Of a DNA stretch of 64,000 bases, positions 48,701 through 57,185 are shown in pieces. The DNA is taken from positions 2,418,001-2,482,000 of the forward strand of contig JAEHOE010000002.1 in NCBI GenBank assembly GCA_016858145.1, read 5' to 3'. Every line of letters begins with the position of its first letter. The first letter of the stretch is position 1. The DNA comes from Edaphochlamys debaryana (Eukaryota; Chlorophyta; Chlorophyceae; Chlamydomonadales). Below the pieces are notes generated by a model, which did no database searches, was not told the origin of the DNA, and saw only the letters and a list, made by a program, of their open reading frames with translations. The position numbers and the translations under genes are program-made.

Positions 48701-49195
48701 GGAAAAGGAGGGCGAGAACGCCCAAGCGGTGGAACCCCCTGGAGGGGTGGGCGTGGGAGGTGTAGCAGGGGGAGGGAGGCAAAGTGGACGCCGTCGTCCT
48801 CCTGCTCCCCCGCCTCCGACCTCGCAACCGCGCCCGCACGCTCATGCCGTACACGTGTACCGTACATCACGCAGGTACGGCAACGACGCCGCGGACGGCG
48901 CGCCAACCGCCGCCGTGATGTACCGCCTTCTGTCGGCCATCAACGACAAGGTCCAGGTGCGTGCCGGTAGTGCCGACCGGGCCAGGGGGCCAGGGGGAGG
49001 GCGGGTAAAAGGTGCCGCCTTAACCACGTTGATCCAACCACCAACCGCCCAATTTCCAACCGCCAGGCCAAGAAGCGCCAGGACGCCGAGCGGCTCAACT
49101 TCCGCATCGAGGGAGCGGAACAGCTCAAGAACATGCGCACCGTCGAGAGCCCCACCGCGGGGGGGGCACAGCCGGGCGCCGCTCCGGGGCCGTGA
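45704..49195 (+). CDS. Shikimate kinase, chloroplastic
   Basis: Exons 45704-46042, 46868-46946, 47124-47215, 47487-47626, 47909-47963, 48539-48639, 48875-48956, 49067-49195; phases agree, 338 residues. It phosphorylates shikimate with ATP to shikimate-3-phosphate, the fifth step of the chorismate (aromatic amino acid) pathway in the chloroplast. An Ala/Arg-rich transit peptide of roughly 65 residues precedes the kinase. The Walker A loop GMMGTGKST is at residues 115-123, FFDTD with shikimate-binding Asp138/Asp140 follows, the GGG shikimate loop is at 186-188 (IATGGGAV) and KRPLL with the lid Arg226 comes later. The C-terminal tail (KKRQDAERLNFRIEGAEQL) is typical of plant and algal enzymes. 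All catalytic residues expected for the family are present. Intron 5 contains a long hexanucleotide repeat. Confidence 0.96.
48173..48342. repeat. (GGGGCA)n hexanucleotide array in shikimate kinase intron 5
   Basis: About 28 head-to-tail 6-bp units with one variant (GGGCAA) near 48322. It lies wholly in the intron between exons 5 and 6. The G-rich strand is the transcribed RNA-like strand, so the intron RNA could form G-quadruplexes. The 'CPCPCP' and 'GAGAGA' ORFs across it are artefacts. Confidence 0.95.
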
Positions 49196-49948
49196 GCTGG
49201 TTGAAAGCAGCTGACGCAGTGCAGCGCAGTAGTGCAGCAGAGAGCACGCTCGGCTCCGGGCTCCCAGTCACCTGCGTGGCGCGGCGCCAGGCGGGGTTGA
49301 CAGAGCGTAATGCAGCGCAGTGCACGAGGGCGCGCGGGGGCCGTGAGCGGGCCCCGCTCGGAGCGGGAGGCAGGCAGGCGCTGCGCGGTGTCTTGAGCTG
49401 TGGGGTCGAGGAGCTGTGTGTGGAGCTGTGTGGAGCTCTGGGGTGGGCCGGAGTGGCCGGGGAGAGGGCAGATGGAGGGTGGGGGGGGGGGTGGGGCCGT
49501 CGACGTGAGCGGGTGACGGCGGTGTTTGCGGGGGGGGGAGCAGGTGGGGATTCTATGCTCGCAGGTGGGGGAGGGAGTGGGGAGGGGAGGGGGCAGTGGG
49601 GAAGGTTGTTTGCCGATTGGGGGGCCGGGCGGGCTTGGAAGAGAAGCGTGGCTCGGGCGGCTTACGCGTGTGTTCGCCCCAATTTTGTCTCGTGAGGGGT
49701 GCTAGGTTGAGTGTGGCCAGCTCCTGATGTCAAGAGGAAAGCCCTGCGCTGGGTTACTGGCAGGCCCCAGGAATGCAACCGCGGACCGAATCAATCAGAG
49801 CCCTTCACCTGCTGGTTTGCCCCCACGTTGCACCAGCACGACCACGCACATAGCCGCTTTGTAGAATCTTTAACTGTTGTACCGAGTCACTCACGCCAAG
49901 TAGCTAGCGCCTTCCGCGACGTTGCTGGTGCGCATCGCGTGTGTGGCC
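49196..49948. other. Intergenic region after shikimate kinase
   Basis: It should contain the shikimate kinase 3' UTR and the promoter of the small secreted-protein gene. It is G-rich between 49450 and 49610. No TATA box, poly(A) word or gene was recognised. Confidence 0.5.
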
Positions 49949-51088
49949 ATGGCGCGTCCACACCTCCTGCTGGCGCTGCTGGCGTCGGCGCTGGCCCTCG
50001 CACGAACTATGGAGGTGATTGCATTGGAAAGGGCAGCGCTCAGCAACTCGGCGAGCGACCGAAGCTTGGCATGCGCATGGTCAGCGCTTCGCGCGCCAAC
50101 AGCGCACGACCCCAGCCACCGGCTTTTCACGCACATAAGTTGAATGTCCAGCGCAAACTATCCACACCGACCTTGCCGACGTGCTCGCGTGCCCCCCGCA
50201 CACGGTCCCGCCGCGTCACCCCCCGGCCTCCTTCCCTCTCCCCTCCTTCCACCCGTTCTCCCCCAGTTCACCACCACCACCGCCATTGAGTCCACCGCCA
50301 ACGCCACCGAGCCCGCCTGCGACTGGCCGCGCGGCGGCCGGCGCTGCTGCGGCACGCTGCGCACGCCGGGGGCCTCGCGCCGGGGCCGCCCCGACGAGAC
50401 CGACCATTGCTTCCCCGCCTCCGCCTCTGACCACATGGTGTGCTGCGTGGACATCCAGGTGGGGGGAGGGGGGCAGGGTGGTGGGAAGGAGGGGGAGGCG
50501 TGTATTGGCACGGGGGTCTGCCTCCGCCTCTGACCACATGGTGTGCTAAGTTGACATCCAGGTGGGGGGGGGCGGAGGGGGAGGGCATTGTAGGTGCACG
50601 TGTGTGCTGTCACACGCAATGGTGGGAATCTGGGAAATGAAGGTTCAGTCCGTCCGTCAGTCCGTGAGTCTGCTCTCCAGGCACCTCTTCCCATCGCCCC
50701 CACCAAACCCCTCCAGAACGTGGACAACGCTCACAACACGGACGACCCCACCGTGGCTTCCTACAACCCGCTGGCAGGGCCCATCCGCCGGAACTCGCAC
50801 CCCTCCTCCTACTCCTGGTGATTTGGGCGCAGGGGCAGCAGGGGAGGCCGGTGGAGGGCAGCCGGGTCGGTGGGATCAGGGGAAATGGGTCGGGGCGGGA
50901 TCAGTGGGAAGAGGGGAGCCGGGGCTATTTCATGGGCCCAGACTTTCTCCACCCCCAGCCCCGCCCTCAACCCCGCCCCCAACTCCGCCCAACCCCTTCC
51001 CACACACAGGTGCACGTGCTCCGCCAGCATCTGCATCCGGCAGCTGGGCGGCAGGGTGGCGTGGATCGGCAAGCCGGGGGACACGTGA
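49949..51088 (+). CDS. Small secreted cysteine-rich protein of unknown function
   Basis: Exons 49949-50014, 50267-50458, 50717-50817, 51010-51088 join in phase to 145 residues. A classical signal peptide (HLLLALLASALALA) is followed by a mature chain with nine Cys, including two CC pairs (RRCCG, VCCVDIQ) and a C-terminal CTCSASICIRQ. The odd number leaves one Cys for a cofactor or dimer. One NAT sequon lies near the N-terminus. The segment NTDDPTVASYNPLAGPI between the two Cys clusters is low in Cys and probably forms a loop. Exon 3 could instead start at 50681 (another AG in the same phase), adding 12 residues. I do not recognise the family. A decayed copy of the end of exon 2 lies in the following intron. 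Confidence 0.72.
50519..50568 (+). pseudogene. Decayed duplicate of exon 2 3' end in the adjacent intron
   Basis: GCCTCCGCCTCTGACCACAT and the following splice-donor region at 50417-50466 recur about 103 bp downstream. The copy keeps the donor CAG|GTGGGG but has TAA where the exon has TGC, so it can no longer code. It lies within intron 2. Confidence 0.85.
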
Positions 51089-51516
51089 GGGGGTGACGAG
51101 CGAGGGGGACGACACGTGGAGGCCTCCGTGTGACCACGTGGGTCGAGGCCCGGCAGCACGGGAGGGCGCATCGCAAGCATGGGGACGGGGGGAGGAGGGG
51201 CCGTGCTGCCTGGGAGGCTGCACGAGTCCAATGAGGCGCCAGACTCGGGTCTAGACGCACGTGGGGCGCGGGCAGGGGCGCATGGTGGGGTGAGGCGGGC
51301 GTGCGGGTAGGGGCAGGAGCATTGGTTGCAGTACGGCAGTACGGTACGGCATGGCTTGCTGGCTGGGCGGTCGCGGGGGGCGGAAGGTGCGGAAGGTGTA
51401 TGTGAGATAATGGGGAGGGGCGCGCGCCTGAGGCGTGAAGCGGGCGTGGGGGTGTGTACAGTGACGGGAGGCAGGTCGTGAGCTCGTAACCTTACTGTGC
51501 GCGCTCGCTAAGGGCC

Positions 51517-51521
51517 TGTAA
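51517..51521 (+). terminator. TGTAA poly(A) signal, candidate for the secreted Cys-rich gene
   Basis: The first plus-strand TGTAA I found after the stop at 51088, giving a 3' UTR of about 440 nt. Confidence 0.5.
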
Positions 51522-51604
51522 GTGATCAGAGTGAATAGAGTACAACGTAGCCAAGTCTGCTGGGGGACGGACTGCCTCAGCACGGCTGGTGCTGTGAGGC
51601 AGGT

Positions 51605-52190
51605 GCAGTGCGATCAGTGTTGCTATCTTAGTGCGGAAGTGCGGGGGAGTGAGGCCATCCCGCACTTTCGGTGACGGAAAGAGCCTCATGTACTTTTGTA
51701 GCAAAGTTTGGTTGCGAGTGCGGCCCGCGCCGGCACATTTTTGAGCCTTCTGGCGGCTCAGGTGCGGGGGCCCCTCAACCCCTGGGGGGCCCACCGAACG
51801 GGCGCGGCCAGCCGGGCAGGCAGTCCCCTTCCCACCCCCACCGTCCAGCCCGCATCACATGCACTTGCAGCATACACTACGGGGTTGCTGCTGGAATTCA
51901 AGACCCCCAGTTGCCCGCCTACATCAGCTCATGCACTAGGGCGAGAGCCAGGCAGACTCATCCGCTTGAAACAGGCCTCCAGAACGCCGCGCCCTCCGCT
52001 ACACTCCACCGCACTCTCCCGCACTTCTGGGCGGCAAGCGCTTGCCAAGTGCGGTCGCACGTTTTGGGCCGCCAAGGGCCACGAAGTGCGGCCCGCTTTC
52101 GCACTCTTGGGCTTGGACCCGAGGTCCGAGTGCGGGACCTCCCGCACTTCGGCCCAGGGAAGATAGCAACGCTGAGTGCGATGCACTCGG
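51605..52190. mobile_element. Putative MITE-like element with imperfect terminal inverted repeats
   Basis: TTGCTATCTT, followed by a GAAGTGCGG word, at the left end (about 51618-51640) is matched in reverse complement by CCGCACTTCGGCCC and AAGATAGCAA at about 52141-52172, with partial similarity extending outwards through GTGCGAT / ATCGCAC. The interior contains many copies of AGTGCGG/CCGCACT in both orientations. It has no coding potential. The ends and any target duplication are uncertain. Confidence 0.5.
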
Positions 52191-52654
52191 GAGCTCGGGG
52201 CCCACCGTAAGTGCCCGGGAGGGTAATAATGGCCAAGAGAGACTCGAGTAGGTAAACTGCTTTCATGTCAGCTTACAGGACGAGGAATCCGAGCCGTCGG
52301 CATGTGCGTGCCTCACGTCGTCACGTGCCTCGTCAGTCAGTGCACTAGGATACAACGCAGGGGGCATACCCTGAGCCCCTGAAGAATCACGCATCATGCC
52401 ATGCGTGCACTCTGCCCTTGCCCAACCCTAACCTGCCTTTGCTACTCCTAAAAGAGACTGCGTCTGCGCCTAACTGCCTGTCTAACCCCCCGCCCGCTAT
52501 GCCAACTCAGATGCATCTGCCGTGACTACCAGACTCTCGCTCCATTAATCGAAGTCATGCACATTAGCTAGCCCGATTGCATTAGAGTTCATGTATGCAT
52601 GTACGCGATACAATACTAGTCTGTAGCTACGACATTAGGAGACCGCTCCAGAAA

Positions 52655-54718
52655 TCACACAGCACCCAGCAGCTTGCGCCCTCCCTGCCGCCCGGCACGC
52701 GGAGGGGCCGACCCGCTAACAGGGGGCCGAGTGGGCCTGTCTCCTTCCGTCCTGTTGCCATGGTGGGGGCCGTCGAGGGTGCCGTTGAAGGTGGGGCGGG
52801 GGGGCCGGGGGCTGCCGCTGCCAGCCCAGTCATCATCACGAGGGCCGTCGCCACGGACGCCAGGGCCTCCCCGGGGGCCGCGAGGGCCGTCATCGGTGCC
52901 GTTCCGAGAGCCGTTGCGGGTGCCGTTGCAGGGAGGGGCGGTGCCGTTGAAGGGAGGCCGGTCGCCGTCAGTGCGGTTGTGGGGGCGGTCGAGGGTGCCC
53001 TTGAAAGGGGCGCGGGGAGGGCGGGGGCTGCCGTTGTCAGTCCGGTTGCCGTCACGAGGGCCGTCGCCACGGCCGCCGCCGCGCAGGCCGCGGCCCCTGC
53101 CGCCGCGAGGGCCGTCATCGGTGCCGTTCCGAGAGCCGTTGCGGGTGCCGTTGCAGGGAGGGGCGGTGCCGTTGAAGGGAGGCCGGTCGCCGTCAGTGCG
53201 GTTGTGGGGGCGGTCGAGGGTGCCGTTGAAGGGAGGGCGGGGCGGACGGGGGCTGCCGTTGTCAGTCCGGTTGCCGTCACGAGGGCTGTCGCCACGGCCG
53301 CCGCCGCGCAGGCCGCGGCCCCTGCCGCCGCGAGGGCCGTCATCGGTGCCGTTCCGAGAGCCGTTGCGGGTGCCGTTGCAGGGAGGGGCGGTGCCGTTGA
53401 AGGGAGGCCGGTCGCCGTCAGTGCGGTTGTGGGGGCGGTCGAGGGTGCCCTTGAAAGGGGGGCGGGGAGGGCGGGGGCTGCCGTTGTCAGTCCGGTTGCC
53501 GTCACGAGGGCCGTCGCCACGGCCGCCGCCGCGCAGGCCGCGGCCCCTGCCGCCGCGAGGGCCGTCATCGGTGCCGTTCCGAGAGCCGTTGCGGGTGCCG
53601 TTGCAGGGAGGGGCGGTGCCGTTGAAGGGAGGCCGGTCGCCGTCAGTGCGGTTGTGGGGGCGGTCGAGGGTGCCCTTGAAAGGGGGGCGGGGAGGGCGGG
53701 GGCTGCCGTTGTCAGTCCGGTTGCCGTCACGAGGGCCGTCGCCACGGCTGCCGCCGCGCAGGCCGCGGCCCCTGCCGCCGCGAGGGCCGTCATCGGTGCC
53801 GTTCCGAGAGCCGTTGCGGGTGCCGTTGCAGGGAGGGGCGGTGCCGTTGAAGGGAGGCCGGTCGCCGTCAGTGCGGTTGTGGGGGCGGTCGAGGGTGCCG
53901 TTGAAAGGGGGGCGGGGAGGGCGGGGGCTGCCGTTGTCAGTCCGGTTGCCGTCACGAGGGCCGTCGCCACGGCCGCCGCCGCGCAGGCCGCGGCCCCTGC
54001 CGCCGCGAGGGCCGTCATCGGTGCCGTTCCGAGAGCCGTTGCGGGTGCCGTTGCAGGGAGGGGCGGTGCCGTTGAAGGGAGGCCGGTCGCCGTCAGTGCG
54101 GTTGTGGGGGCGGTCGAGGGTGCCGTTGAAAGGGGGGCGGGGAGGGCGGGGGCTGCCGTTGTCAATCCGGTTGCCGTCACGAGGGCCGTCGCCACGGCCG
54201 CCGCCGCGCAGGCCACGGCCCCTGCCGCCGCGAGGGCCATCATCGGTGCCGTTACGAGAGCCGTTGCGGGTGCCGTTGCAGGGAGGGGCGGTGCCGTTGA
54301 AGGGAGGCCGGTCGCCGTCAGTGCGGTTGTGGGGGCGGTCGAGGGTGCCGTTGAAGGGAGGGCGGGGCGGACGGGGGCTGCCGTTGTCAGTCCGGTTGCC
54401 GTCACGAGGGCCGTCGCCACGGCCACCGCCGCCACGAGCAGATACAGGGCCTGCGCAGTTGGTGAAGGAGAGGAATGAGCGAACAGACGGAACGGCGCTG
54501 GTACCCGCACGGTCCCTGTGTCCGATGTGTCGGTGTCTGTGTGACCCTTGGCCGCATCGCGGCCGTATGCCCCCCCCGGTCGCTACAACATTATTCTGTT
54601 GCATCTCTGAGCAACGTTTGCGTAAGCACTTGCCTGCTGCTGCGAGGATGCCGACAATAAGTACAGCGATGGCGAGTCTGGCGCGCAGCCCAGGGTTGTT
54701 CAATGTTCCTTTCCACAT
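52655..54718 (-). CDS. Secreted Asn/Gly/Arg/Pro repeat protein with arrays of N-glycosylation sequons
   Basis: Exons 54718-54634 and 54450-52655 join in phase (GC donor, CAG|GCAAGT) to 626 residues. The first exon encodes a signal peptide or anchor (ARLAIAVLIVGILAAA). The mature part starts GPVSARGGGGRGDG and contains seven tandem 75-residue units, each with GNRTDNGS, FNGT, HNRTDGD, FNGT, CNGTRNGSRNGT and a single Cys, i.e. about eight N-X-S/T sequons per unit, besides RGGRGRG and PRPPRPP stretches. It ends GRKLLGAV. The N-terminal unit of the mature chain and the C-terminal unit are divergent. If glycosylated, this would be a very heavily N-glycosylated wall or matrix protein. The family is unknown to me. 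An upstream in-frame Met (54796) exists, but the chosen Met sits directly before the hydrophobic segment. Confidence 0.75.
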   Translation of the reverse strand: MWKGTLNNPGLRARLAIAVLIVGILAAAGKCLRKRCSEMQQNNVVATGGGIRPRCGQGSHRHRHIGHRDRAGTSAVPSVRSFLSFTNCAGPVSARGGGGRGDGPRDGNRTDNGSPRPPRPPFNGTLDRPHNRTDGDRPPFNGTAPPCNGTRNGSRNGTDDGPRGGRGRGLRGGGRGDGPRDGNRIDNGSPRPPRPPFNGTLDRPHNRTDGDRPPFNGTAPPCNGTRNGSRNGTDDGPRGGRGRGLRGGGRGDGPRDGNRTDNGSPRPPRPPFNGTLDRPHNRTDGDRPPFNGTAPPCNGTRNGSRNGTDDGPRGGRGRGLRGGSRGDGPRDGNRTDNGSPRPPRPPFKGTLDRPHNRTDGDRPPFNGTAPPCNGTRNGSRNGTDDGPRGGRGRGLRGGGRGDGPRDGNRTDNGSPRPPRPPFKGTLDRPHNRTDGDRPPFNGTAPPCNGTRNGSRNGTDDGPRGGRGRGLRGGGRGDSPRDGNRTDNGSPRPPRPPFNGTLDRPHNRTDGDRPPFNGTAPPCNGTRNGSRNGTDDGPRGGRGRGLRGGGRGDGPRDGNRTDNGSPRPPRAPFKGTLDRPHNRTDGDRPPFNGTAPPCNGTRNGSRNGTDDGPRGPRGGPGVRGDGPRDDDWAGSGSPRPPRPTFNGTLDGPHHGNRTEGDRPTRPPVSGSAPPRAGRQGGRKLLGAV
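52780..54440. repeat. Seven tandem copies of a 225-bp coding repeat
   Basis: The anchor word TGCCGTTGCAGGGAGG falls at 52921, 53146, 53371, 53596, 53821, 54046 and 54271, exactly 225 bp apart. Units differ by only a few substitutions, mostly silent or conservative in the minus-strand frame. Because 225 is a multiple of three, several reading frames on both strands stay open, so the long plus-strand ORFs here are artefacts. Confidence 0.97.
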
Positions 54719-56481
54719 GATGGATGTCAAGGTCACCTGCGCGCCGAAGTAACGGAGTGTTATTATGTGTAAGCGGCATGTATGTGAACGACGCATGCCT
54801 CGTCTGAGCTCCTATCAAGCGCACAACAAAATTCTAGCGCTACTATATAGCTTATCACTCACGGGGCCTGAGGCCGCTGGGCGCACGTCGGACGAGTCGC
54901 GAGATGGGTGCGCTGGGGTGGAATGCCGGTACAAAGTCGCAGAGCGTCGCGAAGCTGGTCGAGCAAGTAGCGCTGTGCAGGTATTGATAGGAGAAGCTAG
55001 ATGTGATGATCTCCTGGGGTGCGTGTGGTCTTATAGCCTGCGCCCAGTATACGCGTACTCCTGTACTCGGTGAACCAGGCCCCACCGTATACGGATTTAC
55101 GCTAGCGGCTTCCGAGCTGAATCCTCCAGGTCTTCTTCGCCTATTAATGGAGCACGTAGGACGTCCGACGCTAACCAAGACTGCTCTCGCCATGCCAAGA
55201 GGAGACGGCGCGCGGTTACGCTTCGGTCACACGCACACACCGGCAGCTGCCCAGAGACTATCCCCTGCCGTAGAAAGGCCCGCGGCCCCGGCACGCACGT
55301 TACAGGCGCCGACCCAGTAAGTGCACAGCTTCACTCCAAATAGAGTCCAGAACGCCCGTAAGGACCCGAACAAGTACCGTACAGGCGATAGCATGCCCTG
55401 GAGGGTATGCGGGATACATCCGGGGTGTGGAGGGCGCGGGGGGGGGGGGGGGGGGGAACTGGAGGGCGCGGGGGGGGGGGCGAGGGTATACGGCCCAAGC
55501 GCCCGATTCGAAGCCGTAGCCCGAGTGGCCCCCACGAGGGCCGGAGTCGACACCTATGTGTCACAAGCCACAGCCACTGCCTGGTGGCCCCAGACACGTT
55601 GGCGGCCCGCCCGTGGGGCTGGACTGGTGCCCGCCGCGCAGAGCCACTCCGCGGTAGGTTCGTGAATCCAGTCAGGTGGATCCAACCAGATGGATCCAGG
55701 CAGCAAGTGGAACCCGGAGTCACCTCAGAGAGGGAGGATTACATCCACCATTGAGGCAGTCGGGGAGCGGTCGCACACATCGCTCCTACCCAGTCTCCAT
55801 GCACCCACATGGCCCCCGCCGCCCTGTCCATCTCTTTCGGCTGGCGGGACAGCACACGAAGAATGCGGGCGAGGGCATGTGCATTGCGGGCAATCAAGTG
55901 CGTTCGTTGCGCCGAGCAGACGTCTCCTCCCTACGTCCCTAGACAGAGAGGCCTCAGCCCCGGGGGATCCTTTGCTTGCTGATCCTGCTGGGATCCTGCA
56001 GCGAAGTCCAGACCCCCGTCCGCTGTGCGTACGGCCTGCTTCAAGCCGAACCCCACCCCTTGACTGGAGCAGTGAGGCTTCAAGACATGTCACACGCCCA
56101 TGCTCGAAAGCTGACTGGCTGACTGGCCTGCAGGTCTGGCCGCTCCACAGGCGATAACCGAAGGGGTGGCCGATGTGGTGGGCAGCGAAGGGGGCGTCCG
56201 TGTGGGCATTACATGGGCTTAGCTAGATAGGATCAGCGTCTTGGCAACCGGGTGCATGAGAGAAGCTAGCTCCCGTCGCAGCGCACCCAGGCCGCATTGC
56301 AGCCAATGCTCACAGGCCGACTAACCACCCAACCACTACCGTACGTAGCCAGCCGCACGCACAGCAGTGGACAAGGGCGGCCCACCTTCCCCAGAACGCC
56401 AACCGCCATGAGCACGCCATGCACTTCGCTAGCCCACGCCCCAAGGACACCGACAAACGGCAGCGCATCAAAGCAAGCTAC
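54719..56481. other. Intergenic region between the two repeat-protein paralogues
   Basis: It contains the putative promoter near 54843 and two long G runs (about 55439-55456 and 55471-55480) within a duplicated GGAGGGCGCGGGGG context. I see no gene; the ORFs lack family motifs and consistent codon structure. Confidence 0.5.
54843..54850 (-). promoter_or_regulatory. TATA-like box (CTATATAG) upstream of the sequon-repeat gene
   Basis: It lies about 125 bp upstream of the start codon at 54718, in otherwise GC-rich DNA, at a distance similar to the TATA-like box of the paralogue. Confidence 0.45.
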
Positions 56482-57185
56482 CTAGGGCTTGTTGCCGCCC
56501 CTGCCGCGGCCCTGGCCGCGGCCGCGTCCCTTGCCGCCCTCGGGGCGGGAACCACCGGGCGGGCGGGGGGGGCGGGCCGGGCCGTCGAAGGGCGGGCGCG
56601 AGGGGCGGGCGCCGTCGTCCTGGCCGTGGGGGCCGCCGTGGCGGTCGCCCATGCCCTTGGTGCCCGGGGGGCGGGTGGGGCGGGAGCCGTCATCGACGTG
56701 GGGCGGGCGGGTGGGGCGGGAGCCGTCCTCGACGCGGGGAGGGCGGGTGGGGCGGGAGCCGTCCTCGACCCGGGGAGGCCGGGTGGGGCGGGAGCCGTCC
56801 TCGCCGCCCTCCTGGTGGCGGTCGCCGCCAAAGCCTCCGCCACCGCGGGCGCTCGCGAAGCCTGGTCGCGGGTGGGGGTGGGAATAGGGGTGGGGGGTGG
56901 CGGGTAAGGGCGTGGGGTAACGGCCATGGTGGTGCGGAGGCACGGCGAGCGAGTCCAGCGGGGAGTCGAGCAGTGAGTCGGGCGAAGGGGTAGCGTCAAC
57001 ACTTCACGTACGGACTTACGTTAGGCACAAGGTTACCACCACAGTTCTTTGATGAGGTCTGGCCCGAAACATATGCAGGCCTCACACGTGCGCGCGCACC
57101 TACCGGCGGAGAGCACCAGCATGGCGAGCAGCGCGATGGCGAGCAGGACAACCGGCCGCAGCCGAGCGAACCCGCGGATGGCCAT
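56482..57185 (-). CDS. Short secreted RPP/RG-repeat protein, paralogue of the sequon-repeat protein
   Basis: Exons 57185-57104 and 56861-56482 join in phase to 153 residues. A signal peptide (VVLLAIALLAMLVLSA) is followed by GFASARGGGGFGGDRHQEGG. The parallel with GPVSARGGGGRGDG at the same exon boundary and phase in the neighbouring gene shows that the two are paralogues. Next come four 12-residue units of the form [ED]DGSRPTRPP(RV), then HGGPHGQDDGARPSRPPF and a C-terminal RGRGQGRGRGGNKP. It has no Cys and no sequons, unlike its larger relative. The acidic/Arg/Pro composition suggests an extracellular matrix or polyanion-binding role, which is inference. I chose the acceptor at 56862-56864 because it restores both phase and similarity; an acceptor further upstream gives no clean frame. 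Confidence 0.68.
56680..56800. repeat. 36-bp tandem repeat encoding DGSRPTRPP units
   Basis: Three to four copies of a 36-bp unit lie within exon 2 of the short RPP/RG protein, with very few differences. Confidence 0.9.

Larger units (their letters stand above)
51089..52654. other. Intergenic region with a small inverted-repeat element
   Basis: It holds the 3' UTR of the Cys-rich gene, a putative MITE-like element (51605-52190) and about 450 bp of less GC-rich DNA (52200-52650) with no gene. The 3' UTR of the repeat-protein gene (minus strand) must also end here. Confidence 0.5.

Noticed and set aside
52595..54752. Plus-strand ORFs of 627 and 692 codons across the 225-bp repeats
   Set aside because: The repeat length is divisible by three, so frames stay open by chance. 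Only the minus-strand frame has a signal peptide, a phase-compatible intron and a paralogue.
56943..57040. An earlier start of exon 2 in the short RPP/RG gene
   Set aside because: Acceptors upstream lead to stops or wrong phase; the one at 56862-56864 restores phase and similarity to the neighbouring paralogue.
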